A DNA stretch of 64,000 nucleotides from Ciona intestinalis (taxonomy: Eukaryota > Chordata > Ascidiacea > Phlebobranchia > Cionidae), in the NCBI RefSeq assembly GCF_000224145.3, contig NC_020177.2:3704965-3768964 (forward strand). The letters run 5' to 3'. Both the position numbers and the translations under genes were made by a program. A model generated the notes under the pieces. That model was not told the DNA's origin and made no database searches. It saw nothing but the letters and a program-made list of their open reading frames with translations. Positions 63,992 through 64,000 of this stretch are shown one piece after another (the stretch's first letter is position 1; each line of letters begins with the position of its first letter).

Positions 63992-64000
63992 TTTATTAAA

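Larger units (their letters stand above)
61806..64000. other. Upstream of tolloid, no gene seen
   Basis: About 2.2 kb that should include the tolloid 5' UTR and promoter. No coding exon recognised. It carries a short family A element at 62771-62894 and CRE-like motifs near the right edge. Confidence 0.5.

Overview
The window is AT-rich animal DNA with spliced genes, GT-AG introns and scattered short inverted-repeat elements. Gene structure and protein similarity to known families point to an ascidian tunicate, most likely Ciona or a close relative. The species call is inference. Two large genes, both on the minus strand, account for all the coding sequence I can support.

Left part (1 to about 20.1 kb, minus strand): a TET methylcytosine dioxygenase gene, read right to left. 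I place fifteen exons, and their splice phases all agree. They encode an N-terminal Pro/Ser-rich part, a CXXC zinc finger (17753-17896), a very long Pro/Gln/Ser/Asn-rich exon (4169-6615), the TET Cys-rich domain (end of 3026-3885, then 2541-2806 and 2015-2258), and the first half of the double-stranded beta-helix with its HxD iron site (1621-1767, 1182-1334). The start of the low-complexity insert follows (592-800 and 1-217). The gene runs off the left edge, so the last iron histidine and the 2-oxoglutarate arginine are not here. A single n at 5831 marks a missing base that breaks the frame of the long exon.

Middle (about 20.3 to 36.3 kb): no gene that I can support. It holds an assembly problem. 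A 917-base contig at 29318-30234, between two gaps, is a copy of tolloid exons 5-7 from 43983-44880. It sits between two near-identical copies of a 700-base segment.

Right part (36.3 to 61.8 kb, minus strand): a complete tolloid/BMP1 metalloprotease gene in 22 exons. The exon lengths add up to 1140 codons plus a stop. Order: signal peptide, unusually long Arg/Lys-rich prodomain, furin-type site RTRR, astacin protease, CUB1, CUB2, EGF1, CUB3, EGF2, CUB4, CUB5. Intron 4 holds a 3.35-kb segment present twice around a gap. The tolloid introns carry many copies of two short repeat families, one with terminal inverted repeats. Upstream of 61805 I see no gene.

The two genes are in the same orientation but belong to different processes: DNA demethylation in the nucleus, and extracellular processing of BMP antagonists and matrix. 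Nothing in the sequence indicates that they work together.
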